DNA of 20,475 nucleotides from the NCBI GenBank assembly GCA_964594665.1, contig CAZQNY010000051.1:1-20475 (forward strand). The letters run 5' to 3'. Within the stretch, counting starts at the first letter, position 1. Every line of letters begins with the position of its first letter. Below, in pieces: positions 9,001 through 15,954 of the stretch. Under the pieces are notes generated by a model. That model did no database searches, was not told the DNA's origin, and saw only the letters and a program-made list of their open reading frames with translations. This DNA comes from BM520 sp964594665 (GTDB taxonomy: Bacteria; Bacteroidota; Bacteroidia; Bacteroidales; BM520). Position numbers and translations under genes: made by a program.

Positions 9001-9927
9001 ATGAAGCTACAACTTACAATCATAATCTGCACATTGGCAATAATCTCAGTCGCGCAAACACCATTAACGCAAAATGGTACGATAAAATTTATTAAATCGT
9101 TTCAGTCGGACTATATCCCGGGGCGCAGTGTAGTAATCTGGACGCCTGAGAGCTACTCAAAAAGCAATACCCCGTATAATGTGCTGTATATGTACGATGG
9201 CCAAATGCTTTTCGACAGTACAACGACCTGGAACGGACAGGAATGGGATGTGGACGGAACCCTTTCAAAACTTTTGCAGGAAGGTAAAATCCAAAACACA
9301 ATGGTTGTAGGGATCTATAATGGTGGTCCTGAACGTCGAACCATTGAATATTTTCCTGAAAAAGGATTTAAAAACCTGTCGCCAGATGAAAAAGATTATG
9401 TAATCGCAGAATTGAGAAAAAAACAACAATTCAGAGGTGTTGAAAAACCGGATTCTGACAACTATCTCCGGTTTATTGTGGAAGAGATAAAGCCCTGGGT
9501 TGACAAAAACTACAACACAAATCCTACGCAAAAACATACGTTCATTGCCGGATCCAGCTACGGTGGGTTGATGTCTCTTTATGCCATTTGTGAATATCCT
9601 GAGGTCTTTGGTGGTGCAGCTTGCCTTTCCACACACTGGACCGGACTGTACGATAAAGAGAACAACCCTGTGCCGGATGCATTGTTTGAATACTTTGGAG
9701 ACAACCTGCCATCACCGGAAAATCATAAGATATACTTCGATTATGGCACCGAAACACTGGACGCACTATACGAGCCCCACCAACTGAGAATGAATAAAAT
9801 AATGGAGCGCAAGGGATATAATGAAGTGAATTTTCTTTGTAAAAAATTTCCGGGACATCTGCACGATGAAAGATCATGGAAAAGCCGGTTTCATATTCCG
9901 GTGATGTTTTTATTTGGAAATGAATAA
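9001..9927 (+). CDS. Secreted putative esterase (esterase D / Fes-like alpha/beta hydrolase)
   Basis: The 308-residue protein has a signal peptide ending SVA|QT (cleavage near 18-19) and the Pfam esterase (PF00756) layout. An early YNVLYMYDGQMLF strand-turn is followed by the nucleophile elbow GSSYGG (Ser186), an acid candidate Asp247 in FDYGTETLD, and a catalytic His286 or His288 in PGHLHDE. Relatives act on carbohydrate-linked acyl esters, siderophores or mycolates, and the substrate here is unknown. It begins 28 nt after glsA with no TAnnTTTG box in the gap, so it may be the third gene of that operon. However, an eight-T run just after glsA could attenuate transcription. Its end is 127 bp from the GH31 gene, which has its own promoter. 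Confidence 0.88.
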   Translation: MKLQLTIIICTLAIISVAQTPLTQNGTIKFIKSFQSDYIPGRSVVIWTPESYSKSNTPYNVLYMYDGQMLFDSTTTWNGQEWDVDGTLSKLLQEGKIQNTMVVGIYNGGPERRTIEYFPEKGFKNLSPDEKDYVIAELRKKQQFRGVEKPDSDNYLRFIVEEIKPWVDKNYNTNPTQKHTFIAGSSYGGLMSLYAICEYPEVFGGAACLSTHWTGLYDKENNPVPDALFEYFGDNLPSPENHKIYFDYGTETLDALYEPHQLRMNKIMERKGYNEVNFLCKKFPGHLHDERSWKSRFHIPVMFLFGNE

Positions 9928-10018
9928 TCGTAATAAATATTGCTTCCGGCAGGAACCATGTCACTAATGTTACCGCAAACGTTCGCAATATTATCCAATA
10001 CCTGTCTTCTTTTCTCAT

Positions 10019-10026
10019 TATCTTTG
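10019..10026 (+). promoter_or_regulatory. Minus-7 promoter box (TATCTTTG) of the GH31 gene
   Basis: A perfect TAnnTTTG match sits 28 nt before the start codon at 10055. Predicted transcription start is about 10030, leaving a leader of about 25 nt. No obvious minus-33 TTG is seen at the expected spacing. Confidence 0.55.
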
Positions 10027-10054
10027 TTTCGAAAGAAAACAAACACCGCAAAAT

Positions 10055-12418
10055 ATGAAATTCAGCATCAGAATCCTTGCAATCGCAATGCTTTTATCAG
10101 CATTCTCAACATCTACTTTTGCAAGAAAATTCAAAGACTACCAAAACAGCGGCAAAGAGGTATCCATTACTGTTAATGATGGTCAATACATCCTCACTCC
10201 TCTCTCGGAAAAAATCATCCACGTAGAGTTTCTGCAAAAGAAAAGAGAGAACAAGGATTTCTCCTATGCAGGAACTCTGGAAGCCGGGAATGTTGATTAT
10301 ACATTAGATGATTCAGACGAATATCTTGTTGTAAAAACAGCGGGAATCGAAGCTAAGATCAGCAAGAAGCCTTTCGGGATACAGTTTTTCTATGATGGAA
10401 AACTGATTCTCACCGATAACGAAGGTTTTGAGCGCGAAAAAAAGATGCTGACCACAGAGTTCACCATCTCAGAAGATGAAGTGCTGTATGGTGGCGGTGC
10501 ACGTGTCCTGGGAATGGATCGTCGCGGGAACCGACTACAGATGTACAACCGCGCCCATTACGGCTACGAAACGCATTCGGAATTGATGAACTACACTATG
10601 CCCATGTTTATCTCTTCAAAGAAATATGCAGTGCTTTTTGATAACGCATCCATTGGCTGGCTGGATCTCGACAGCGAAGGAGAGAATGAGGTAGAATACG
10701 AAACCGTAAGTGGTACCATCAATTATTATGTGATTGCTGATGATAACTGGTACGGTCTGACAGAAGCTTACACAGAACTCACCGGCCGTCAGCCCATGCC
10801 ACCACGCTGGGCTTTTGGCAACTTCTCAAGCCGCTTTGGATATCATTCTCAGGAAGAAGTACTCAACACCATTGAAAAATTTAATGAAGATGAGATTCCC
10901 GTTGATGCTGCCATCATCGACATTTACTGGTTTGGGAAAGGCATCTTTGATGAGATGGGTAACCTGGAGTGGTACCGCGACAGCTTCCCCGAACCTCAAA
11001 AGATGATCTCGAAGCTGGAACAGCAAGGTGTAAAAACCATCCTGGTTACAGAGCCATTTATCCTTACAACTTCCAGCCGCTGGGACGAAGCAGTGAGCAA
11101 AAAGGTGCTCGGAACGGACAAAAAAGGCAACCCCTATACTTATGATTTCTATTTTGGCAACACCGGACTGGTGGACATCTTCGATCCGAAGGCAAGAGAC
11201 TGGTTCTGGAACATTTACAAGGAGTTTACGAGCCAGGGCATTGCCGGCTGGTGGGGTGACCTTGGCGAGCCGGAAGTACATCCATCTGATTTGCAACACA
11301 TTAATGGCAACGCTGATGAAGTACATAATGCTTATGGTCATGAGTGGGCCAAAATGATATATAAAGGTTATGAGAAAGATTTCCCGGAGCAGCGCCCGTT
11401 TATTCTTATGCGTGCAGGGTTTGCAGGATCTCAGCGCTATGGCATGATTCCCTGGACCGGCGATGTGGCCCGTTCCTGGGGAGGACTATATTCTCAGCCT
11501 GAAATCTCCCTTCAGATGGGCATGCAGGGAATGGCATACATGCACAGCGACCTGGGCGGTTTTGCCGGTGGCGACAGCATCGATAACGAGCTATATATCC
11601 GCTGGCTGCAATATGGTGTATTCCAGCCGATCTACCGTCCACATGCGCAGGAGCATATCCCCGCAGAGCCTGTATTCCAGCTCGACAGCACAAAAGCTTA
11701 TGCAAAGGCAGCTATCGAACTACGCTACAGGCTTCTCCCTTATATTTATAATATGGCACATGAAAACCATGTTTCCGGAAAGCCGCTTATGATACCGCTT
11801 TTCTATGAATTCCCTGATAATGAACACCTTTTAACATACGACTCGGCATATTTATGGGGCGATGCATTTCTGGTTGCTCCCATTAAGCAGCCAGATGTAA
11901 AAGAGATGCAGGTTTATCTGCCAAAAGGAAAATCATGGACCGATTTCAACACAGAAAAAATCTATCATGGCGGTCAGTATGTAACAGTTCCGGTAACAAT
12001 GGATCATATTCCTGTTTTTGTAAAAGGTGGTTCGTTTATTCCCATGAGCACCACAAAAGGCAACACCTCCAATTATAATATTATTGTATTGGAAATGCAT
12101 TATTATGCAGATAAAGGAGCACATTCTTATTCGATGTATCATGATGATGGTGTAACGCCGGATGCTGAAGAGAAAGGTCTTTCAACAAAGCTCAACTTCA
12201 ACGCTATAAAGGATAAAAATGTGTTAAAACTCAGTGCTGATTCAGATAATAAAAGCAATAGTAGTATACAATGGATTATACATAATTTGAAGGAAGAGCC
12301 TGCATCGGTCACTAATGATAATGGCAAGCCGGTGGAATACTCCTGGGATGCTGATAATAATATTTTAGTTCTAAAAAAGAAAGTTCCTCAAAATACAGAG
12401 GTTAATATTCTCTTATAG
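10055..12418 (+). CDS. Secreted GH31 alpha-glucosidase / 4-alpha-glucosyltransferase
   Basis: The 787-residue glycoside hydrolase of family 31 has a signal peptide (1-23, STSTFA|RKF). It has an N-terminal beta domain (about 40-240), a TIM barrel starting near PPRWAFGNFSSRFGYHSQEE, and C-terminal beta domains. The nucleophile is Asp402 in WWGDLGEPE and the acid/base Asp470 in IPWTGDVARSWGG. Conserved substrate-site residues occur in IDIYWFG and RPHAQEH. The GDLGEPEVHP nucleophile block resembles, from memory, the Cellvibrio Agd31B-type oligosaccharide 4-alpha-glucosyltransferases, so transglycosylation rather than simple hydrolysis is possible. No PA14 insert is evident. It works on alpha-glucans or maltooligosaccharides in the periplasm or outside. 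No SusC/SusD genes are nearby. It converges on hipA across a nested palindrome. Confidence 0.94.
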   Translation: MKFSIRILAIAMLLSAFSTSTFARKFKDYQNSGKEVSITVNDGQYILTPLSEKIIHVEFLQKKRENKDFSYAGTLEAGNVDYTLDDSDEYLVVKTAGIEAKISKKPFGIQFFYDGKLILTDNEGFEREKKMLTTEFTISEDEVLYGGGARVLGMDRRGNRLQMYNRAHYGYETHSELMNYTMPMFISSKKYAVLFDNASIGWLDLDSEGENEVEYETVSGTINYYVIADDNWYGLTEAYTELTGRQPMPPRWAFGNFSSRFGYHSQEEVLNTIEKFNEDEIPVDAAIIDIYWFGKGIFDEMGNLEWYRDSFPEPQKMISKLEQQGVKTILVTEPFILTTSSRWDEAVSKKVLGTDKKGNPYTYDFYFGNTGLVDIFDPKARDWFWNIYKEFTSQGIAGWWGDLGEPEVHPSDLQHINGNADEVHNAYGHEWAKMIYKGYEKDFPEQRPFILMRAGFAGSQRYGMIPWTGDVARSWGGLYSQPEISLQMGMQGMAYMHSDLGGFAGGDSIDNELYIRWLQYGVFQPIYRPHAQEHIPAEPVFQLDSTKAYAKAAIELRYRLLPYIYNMAHENHVSGKPLMIPLFYEFPDNEHLLTYDSAYLWGDAFLVAPIKQPDVKEMQVYLPKGKSWTDFNTEKIYHGGQYVTVPVTMDHIPVFVKGGSFIPMSTTKGNTSNYNIIVLEMHYYADKGAHSYSMYHDDGVTPDAEEKGLSTKLNFNAIKDKNVLKLSADSDNKSNSSIQWIIHNLKEEPASVTNDNGKPVEYSWDADNNILVLKKKVPQNTEVNILL

Positions 12419-12420
12419 GT

Positions 12421-12520
12421 ACATATGCTTTAACCGCAGAGGCGGGAAGGCGCAAAGTTATCTCTTCGCGTTTTTGCGCCTTTGCGGTTAACTTTGCGCC
12501 ATCGCGGTTAAACCGTATGT
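12421..12520. repeat. 100-bp nested palindrome, possible bidirectional terminator / dispersed intergenic repeat
   Basis: Outer arms ACATATGCTTTAACCGC (12421-12437) and GCGGTTAAACCGTATGT (12504-12520) pair at 15 of 17 positions, one of the two differences being a G-U wobble in RNA. Inside them, GGCGCAAAGTTA (12449-12460) pairs perfectly with TAACTTTGCGCC (12489-12500). A competing pairing joins TAACCGCAGAGGCG (12431-12444) to CGCCTTTGCGGTTA (12477-12490), 14 bp with one wobble. It fills the gap between two convergent genes and its right arm contains the hipA stop codon. No long T-run ends the structure. CGCAAAG/CTTTGCG units of this kind are, as I recall, common in dispersed repeats of many bacterial genomes. 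Confidence 0.75.
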
Positions 12521-13812
12521 AGATTGCGATTAATATAGTCCTTTAAGTCATCACCAACAGTTGCCATATCTGCAAAATCGCCCCAATTTTTCACAACAGA
12601 ATTTATTTCACATACTATCCCCATCGCATTCTTAATACTATTTGCTTTTGCAACTGATAACAAATCATCAGCTGTGATACCTTCTCTTTTTCCATTCACA
12701 CTCAGCGTTTGACGATTCACCCAAACACTTTTGGGATCATAGGCAAAACAGATATCATATGCCGGAGCCAGCTCCCATTTTTGATCCTTTTTTAGTCTGA
12801 AGGCAAAATTCTTTGTATGGTCATCACAATTGGTGGCCAACACATTAAACACCATCCGTCGGAACATTTGTTCAGCCTCAGGGTATGTCAGTTTAAGTTG
12901 TCGCATGGTTTGAAAAACCTGCTCATACCCAAATGCCAGCATTTCATTGTAGTCATAATGCCGGAGTCCGCATAAAGTCTGAATATGATGTTTTGTATCC
13001 GGGCCTTCACGGTCGAATCGTTTTGTCATGAAGTGTGCACGTTCATTCTCTTCCAGCAAGCGACAATCCGTCATTTCGATGCCGCACTCTCTAGCCATAA
13101 GACAGTAAGCATATTCCACACGCCCCCACCCTTTTGATTCGCCGAATTGAGAATCACTCACACCATCGAGTTTTATCAGCCAGTGTTCGTAACCCTCCGG
13201 AGCGAGGCCTTGCCCTGAGCGCACATCACCGGTTTTAGGATTATAGGCTATTACAGCTTTGGGACGTGCTCCACCTGCAGAAGTTCCGATTTTCAGGATT
13301 TGTCTCAATGCAACCTCTTCATCCTCTTTAAGGTTCGTTTGAAAATCATTTCTGCTATTAAGTATCTGATGAGCAATCTCAACGAGACCATCGACCTCAA
13401 CATCAAAGGAGCTTTGAGCAGCGCGGGGATAGGCCGGCTCAAACTCCAGTGCCCCCATACCTCTGTTGCCCATAAAACATAGTTGCTCAACAGGATTCAT
13501 GCTATCTGCAGGTCGGCTGTTTTTCATGAGCCAGATATTCATGAGCCTGTTTCCGTATCTGTCGGGCAGAGAATCGGCAAGCAAACCGGGAAGCCCCTTA
13601 AATGTATCCGTTGTATTGCTGTTTCTGCTTCGTAATTCAGGAAATCGAAAAACCCTGTTATGATCCACGGCAGGCATTTTCAACGGGGAAAGCTGCCAGC
13701 CAGCTTTTATCAACGCTTTATCAAATTGAAATTCCGCAACATGGTGTTGAGAATTCCACCGCACAGCACCTACAGGAGTGTCCCATATTCTGATTTCAGC
13801 AACCTCTACCAT
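12508..13812 (-). CDS. hipA: HipA-family serine/threonine kinase toxin
   Basis: This 434-residue kinase toxin belongs to the HipBA type II toxin-antitoxin class. E. coli HipA phosphorylates glutamyl-tRNA synthetase and causes growth arrest; the target here is unknown. Visible features are the N-terminal HipA domain with LPGLLADSLPDRYGNRLM (74-91), a glycine-rich ATP-loop segment KIGTSAGGARPKAVI (174-188), NCDDHTKN with Asp330 and Asn335, and LAPAYDICFAYDP with metal-binding Asp353. The 5- and 23-residue spacings from Asp330 equal those of E. coli Asp309, Asn314 and Asp332. All key residues are present, so it appears active. Its ATG overlaps the end of hipB by 7 bases (ATGGTAG). The stop codon and last codons lie in the arm of a palindrome. 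Confidence 0.95.
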   Translation of the reverse strand: MVEVAEIRIWDTPVGAVRWNSQHHVAEFQFDKALIKAGWQLSPLKMPAVDHNRVFRFPELRSRNSNTTDTFKGLPGLLADSLPDRYGNRLMNIWLMKNSRPADSMNPVEQLCFMGNRGMGALEFEPAYPRAAQSSFDVEVDGLVEIAHQILNSRNDFQTNLKEDEEVALRQILKIGTSAGGARPKAVIAYNPKTGDVRSGQGLAPEGYEHWLIKLDGVSDSQFGESKGWGRVEYAYCLMARECGIEMTDCRLLEENERAHFMTKRFDREGPDTKHHIQTLCGLRHYDYNEMLAFGYEQVFQTMRQLKLTYPEAEQMFRRMVFNVLATNCDDHTKNFAFRLKKDQKWELAPAYDICFAYDPKSVWVNRQTLSVNGKREGITADDLLSVAKANSIKNAMGIVCEINSVVKNWGDFADMATVGDDLKDYINRNLHTV

Positions 13813-14162
13813 CCCTCATCCTCCTCTTCGACAACATTTTTTCCGGCCCTTTTACCCGCTCTTTCCCGGGTTTTTCTCTGCAACTTCGCGTATTCCACAG
13901 GGCTTATGGTCTCTTCAACCCTAAAAACATCCATTATATAAAGCAGATCCAGCACCCTCAGTACTTTGATAAGCGTATTCATATTTACACGCTCTCCTTT
14001 CTCCAGCAGGCTCAGGGTAGAACGGCTTATCATTGCCTTGCCTGCTACTTCATCCTGCGAACGGTTTTGTTGAAGCCTGTTCTTTTGAACAAAAGTCCCT
14101 ATCACCTGACTTAACGCCAGATCGGAATATTCAGACCAGTGAATGTATGAATTTTCAGTCAT
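13806..14162 (-). CDS. hipB: HipB-like XRE-family antitoxin / autorepressor
   Basis: This 118-residue DNA-binding antitoxin has an XRE helix-turn-helix at about 18-75 (RSQDEVAGKAMISRSTLSLLEKGERV is its core). A helical segment (76-95), a basic stretch (KTRERAGKRAGK) and an acidic end, VEEEDEGW, follow. The last residue is Trp118. E. coli HipB likewise ends in a Trp on a flexible tail that serves as a Lon degradation signal. The protein is longer than E. coli HipB (88 residues). It is first in the operon, as usual, with hipA translationally coupled through an ATGGTAG overlap. Palindromic half-sites upstream, one on its own minus-7 box, point to autorepression. Confidence 0.93.
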   Translation of the reverse strand: MTENSYIHWSEYSDLALSQVIGTFVQKNRLQQNRSQDEVAGKAMISRSTLSLLEKGERVNMNTLIKVLRVLDLLYIMDVFRVEETISPVEYAKLQRKTRERAGKRAGKNVVEEEDEGW

Positions 14163-14200
14163 AATTATAAATTTATATTATTAATGACCATTATTTCATA

Positions 14201-14208
14201 CAAATATA
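14201..14208 (-). promoter_or_regulatory. hipB minus-7 box (TATATTTG) overlapped by an operator half-site
   Basis: On the minus strand TATATTTG is a perfect TAnnTTTG match. The next bases continue into TTGTATGA (14203-14196), a half-site of the palindrome found at 14275-14294, so a bound repressor would cover the promoter. Predicted transcription start is near 14197, with a leader of about 35 nt to the hipB ATG. Confidence 0.55.
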
Positions 14209-14274
14209 CAAAAAATTTCACAAACAGTCATTCCTGTATGATTTTTTTAACATTAAAGGCTATAATAAGTTATT

Positions 14275-14294
14275 TTGTATGATTATTCATACAA
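14275..14294. promoter_or_regulatory. Perfect palindromic operator candidate for HipB
   Basis: TTGTATGA (14275-14282), a TTAT spacer and TCATACAA (14287-14294) form a perfect 8+8 bp inverted repeat in the divergent control region. Additional half-sites are TGTATGA at 14235-14241 and TCATACA at 14196-14202. Centre-to-centre distances along the array are 39, 41 and 11 bp. E. coli hipBA similarly carries several palindromic HipB operators. Binding by this HipB is inferred from position. Confidence 0.6.
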
Positions 14295-14356
14295 TAAAAA
14301 GCACAGTTAAGAAATCAGAGGAAACATAATGATTTCAGATTGAATCAGGAAAGTAC

Positions 14357-14364
14357 TACTTTTG
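14357..14364 (+). promoter_or_regulatory. Minus-7 promoter box (TACTTTTG) of the alpha/beta-hydrolase gene
   Basis: This is a perfect TAnnTTTG match, with a TTTC minus-33-like element 20 nt upstream (14333-14336). The box ends on the TTG at 14362-14364, which would otherwise be the first in-frame start. Transcription from about 14368 makes the ATG at 14377 the real start, with a very short leader of about 9 nt. Confidence 0.55.
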
Positions 14365-14376
14365 AAAAAAAAAGCC

Positions 14377-15303
14377 ATGAATCCACTTTTAATAGCGCTA
14401 TTTATCTTTATTTCCATGAGCGTTATGTCACAGGAAGTAACATTAGTTACTAAATCATGTAACATACAGGGAACAATGATTCAACCCGCGGACAACCCCA
14501 CCTCCACCCTGGCAATTATCCATGCAGGTTCCGGTGCTACTGACCGGAACGGGAACCAGTCGTTAATGAAAAACAACAGCCTGAAGATGCTTGCAGAGGC
14601 ATTGGCTGAGAATGGCATTGCCTCACTGCGCTACGACAAGCGGGCAATTGGTGAAAGTACAGTCGAAAATTTCAGGGAGGAAGAGTATCGTTTTGATGAC
14701 CTTGTTTTAGACCTTAAAGCCTGGATTACAAAAATGGATGCTGAGTACAATTATGAAAACATTGTGGTGATCGGGCACAGTGAAGGTTCATTAATTGGGA
14801 TGCTTGCCAGTCAGGATAATCCATTGGTAGACAAATACGTCAGCATTGCCGGTCCGGGAAGGCCTGCTGACGAGGTGATTCTTGACCAGCTTTCAGCGCA
14901 GGGTGAAGGTATTAAGGAAATGGTAGTTCCTTATCTTCAAAAGCTGAAAAGCGGTGATACAATTACAGATGTACCCTTGTCACTCATGAGTCTGTTCCGG
15001 CCTTCGGTGCAACCGTATGTAATTTCATGGTTTCAATACGACCCTGCAAAGGAGATAGCAAAGCTTCCGGTTCCGGTGTTAATTATTCAGGGCGACCATG
15101 ACATTCAGGTTGCTGTATCAGAAGCCGAAATTCTTCATAATGCCGCCGGTGAGAGTCAACTATTTGTTGTAAAAAACATGAACCATGTGTTAAAAAACTG
15201 CAAAACAACGGAATACAAGCCACAAATGGCTACATACGGCAATCCGGAGTTGCCCGTATCAAAAAAGCTTACAAAAACCATTGTCAAGTTCATTGAAAGA
15301 TAA
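14377..15303 (+). CDS. Secreted alpha/beta hydrolase (serine hydrolase)
   Basis: The 308-residue exported alpha/beta-fold hydrolase begins MNPLLIALFIFISMSVMSQEV, a signal peptide probably cut before Gln19. The catalytic triad is readable: Ser135 in the elbow VIGHSEGS, Asp242 (or Asp240) in IQGDHDIQV, and His270 in NMNHVLK. The early block LAIIHAGSGATDRNGN supplies the oxyanion region. It resembles the family of dienelactone-hydrolase-like and 'alpha/beta hydrolase family' proteins common in Bacteroidota; the substrate is unknown. The frame extends to a TTG at 14362, which lies within the promoter. trmO starts 9 nt after its stop codon, so the two form an operon, although no functional link is evident. 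Confidence 0.9.
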   Translation: MNPLLIALFIFISMSVMSQEVTLVTKSCNIQGTMIQPADNPTSTLAIIHAGSGATDRNGNQSLMKNNSLKMLAEALAENGIASLRYDKRAIGESTVENFREEEYRFDDLVLDLKAWITKMDAEYNYENIVVIGHSEGSLIGMLASQDNPLVDKYVSIAGPGRPADEVILDQLSAQGEGIKEMVVPYLQKLKSGDTITDVPLSLMSLFRPSVQPYVISWFQYDPAKEIAKLPVPVLIIQGDHDIQVAVSEAEILHNAAGESQLFVVKNMNHVLKNCKTTEYKPQMATYGNPELPVSKKLTKTIVKFIER

Positions 15304-15312
15304 AACCATAAA

Positions 15313-15792
15313 ATGGAGATCACGGTAAAACCAATTGGAATCATTCACACACCGCATAAAAAGATTGAAGGCATGCCCATACAGCCATCAGGTGCTGCAG
15401 AGCTGGAAGGCACGGTTCATTTTCATGATGAATATATAACGGCATTAAAAAGTCTGGATGGATTTTCGCATGTTATTCTGATATACTACTTCCATGAGCA
15501 GAAAGGCTGGAAACCGATAGTAACGCCCTTTATGGATACCGTGGAGCACGGAGTCTTTGCCACCCGTGCACCTTCACGGCCAAATCCCATCGGGCTTTCC
15601 ATCGTATCACTCAAATCAGTTGCAGGAAATAAAATAACCTTCACCGGAGCAGATATGCTTGATGGCACTCCTTTGCTGGATATAAAACCCTATGTTCCAA
15701 AATTTGACACCAAATCGGATGTCACAACAGGGTGGCTGCAGAAAAATGCCGAAAAGGTTCAAAAGACGAAATCCGACAATCGATTCCAATAA
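15313..15792 (+). CDS. trmO: tRNA (N6-threonylcarbamoyladenosine(37)-N6)-methyltransferase TrmO (TsaA-like)
   Basis: The 159-residue protein is of the TsaA/TrmO family, which methylates t6A37 of certain tRNAs using S-adenosylmethionine through an unusual beta-barrel SAM fold. The two diagnostic blocks are present: FATRAPSRPNPIGLS (82-96) and DGTPLLDIKPYVP (117-129). The N-terminus VKPIGIIHTPHK is also typical. E. coli TrmO is longer (about 235 residues) because of a C-terminal domain that is lacking here; single-domain forms occur widely. It follows the alpha/beta hydrolase by 9 nt and presumably uses the same promoter. Family assignment is strong, but substrate methylation is inferred from it. 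Confidence 0.92.
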   Translation: MEITVKPIGIIHTPHKKIEGMPIQPSGAAELEGTVHFHDEYITALKSLDGFSHVILIYYFHEQKGWKPIVTPFMDTVEHGVFATRAPSRPNPIGLSIVSLKSVAGNKITFTGADMLDGTPLLDIKPYVPKFDTKSDVTTGWLQKNAEKVQKTKSDNRFQ

Positions 15793-15799
15793 ATTGGCT

Positions 15800-15807
15800 T
15801 ACTTTTG
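15800..15807 (+). promoter_or_regulatory. Minus-7 promoter box (TACTTTTG) upstream of the HAD gene leader
   Basis: A perfect TAnnTTTG match starts 8 bp after the trmO stop codon. Transcription from about 15811 would yield a leader of roughly 144 nt ahead of the HAD gene, long compared with the other leaders in this window. No good minus-33 element is apparent. Confidence 0.5.
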
Positions 15808-15810
15808 CAC

Positions 15811-15954
15811 TTCATAACAACAAACAACCGATCATGAAAGGATTCCCGCATAAAATGCCCCGGTCAACCGGGCGTTGATATAGTTAGTATCGACAGAATG
15901 AGGTAGCAATTGAACAAGAAGCCATAATTTCCCTTTATATAGAAAAACAACACG
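15811..15954 (+). ncRNA. Candidate structured leader RNA or small RNA with short upstream frame
   Basis: Two adjoining hairpins occur. The first is CCCGG (15859-15863), loop TCAA, CCGGG (15868-15872). The second is GTTGATA (15874-15880), loop TAGTTAG, TATCGAC (15888-15894), seven pairs with one wobble. TCAAC (15864-15868) can instead pair with GTTGA (15874-15878), a competing or pseudoknot interaction. A 14-codon frame (15834-15878, MKGFPHKMPRSTGR) ends inside the second hairpin. No T-run follows, so it is not a plain terminator. I recognise no known RNA family. It could be a regulatory leader, a small RNA or chance folding. Confidence 0.3.

Noticed and set aside
9936..9992. 8-bp inverted repeat AATATTGC...GCAATATT upstream of the GH31 gene
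   Set aside because: The arms are 41 bp apart in AT-rich DNA and an 8-bp match is plausible by chance; no second copy was seen.
9542..10051. 169-codon antisense frame opposite the end of the esterase gene
   Set aside because: It is opposite a clear esterase with catalytic motifs, resembles no family, and is explained by codon bias on the other strand.
9001..12418. Polysaccharide utilisation locus
   Set aside because: A secreted esterase and a GH31 enzyme are adjacent, but there is no SusC/SusD pair or dedicated regulator, and GH31 has its own promoter.
12508..14162. hipBA as recently acquired mobile DNA
   Set aside because: No integrase, target-site duplication or attachment site was seen, and base composition looks like the neighbours by eye; the flanking palindrome alone is not evidence of transfer.
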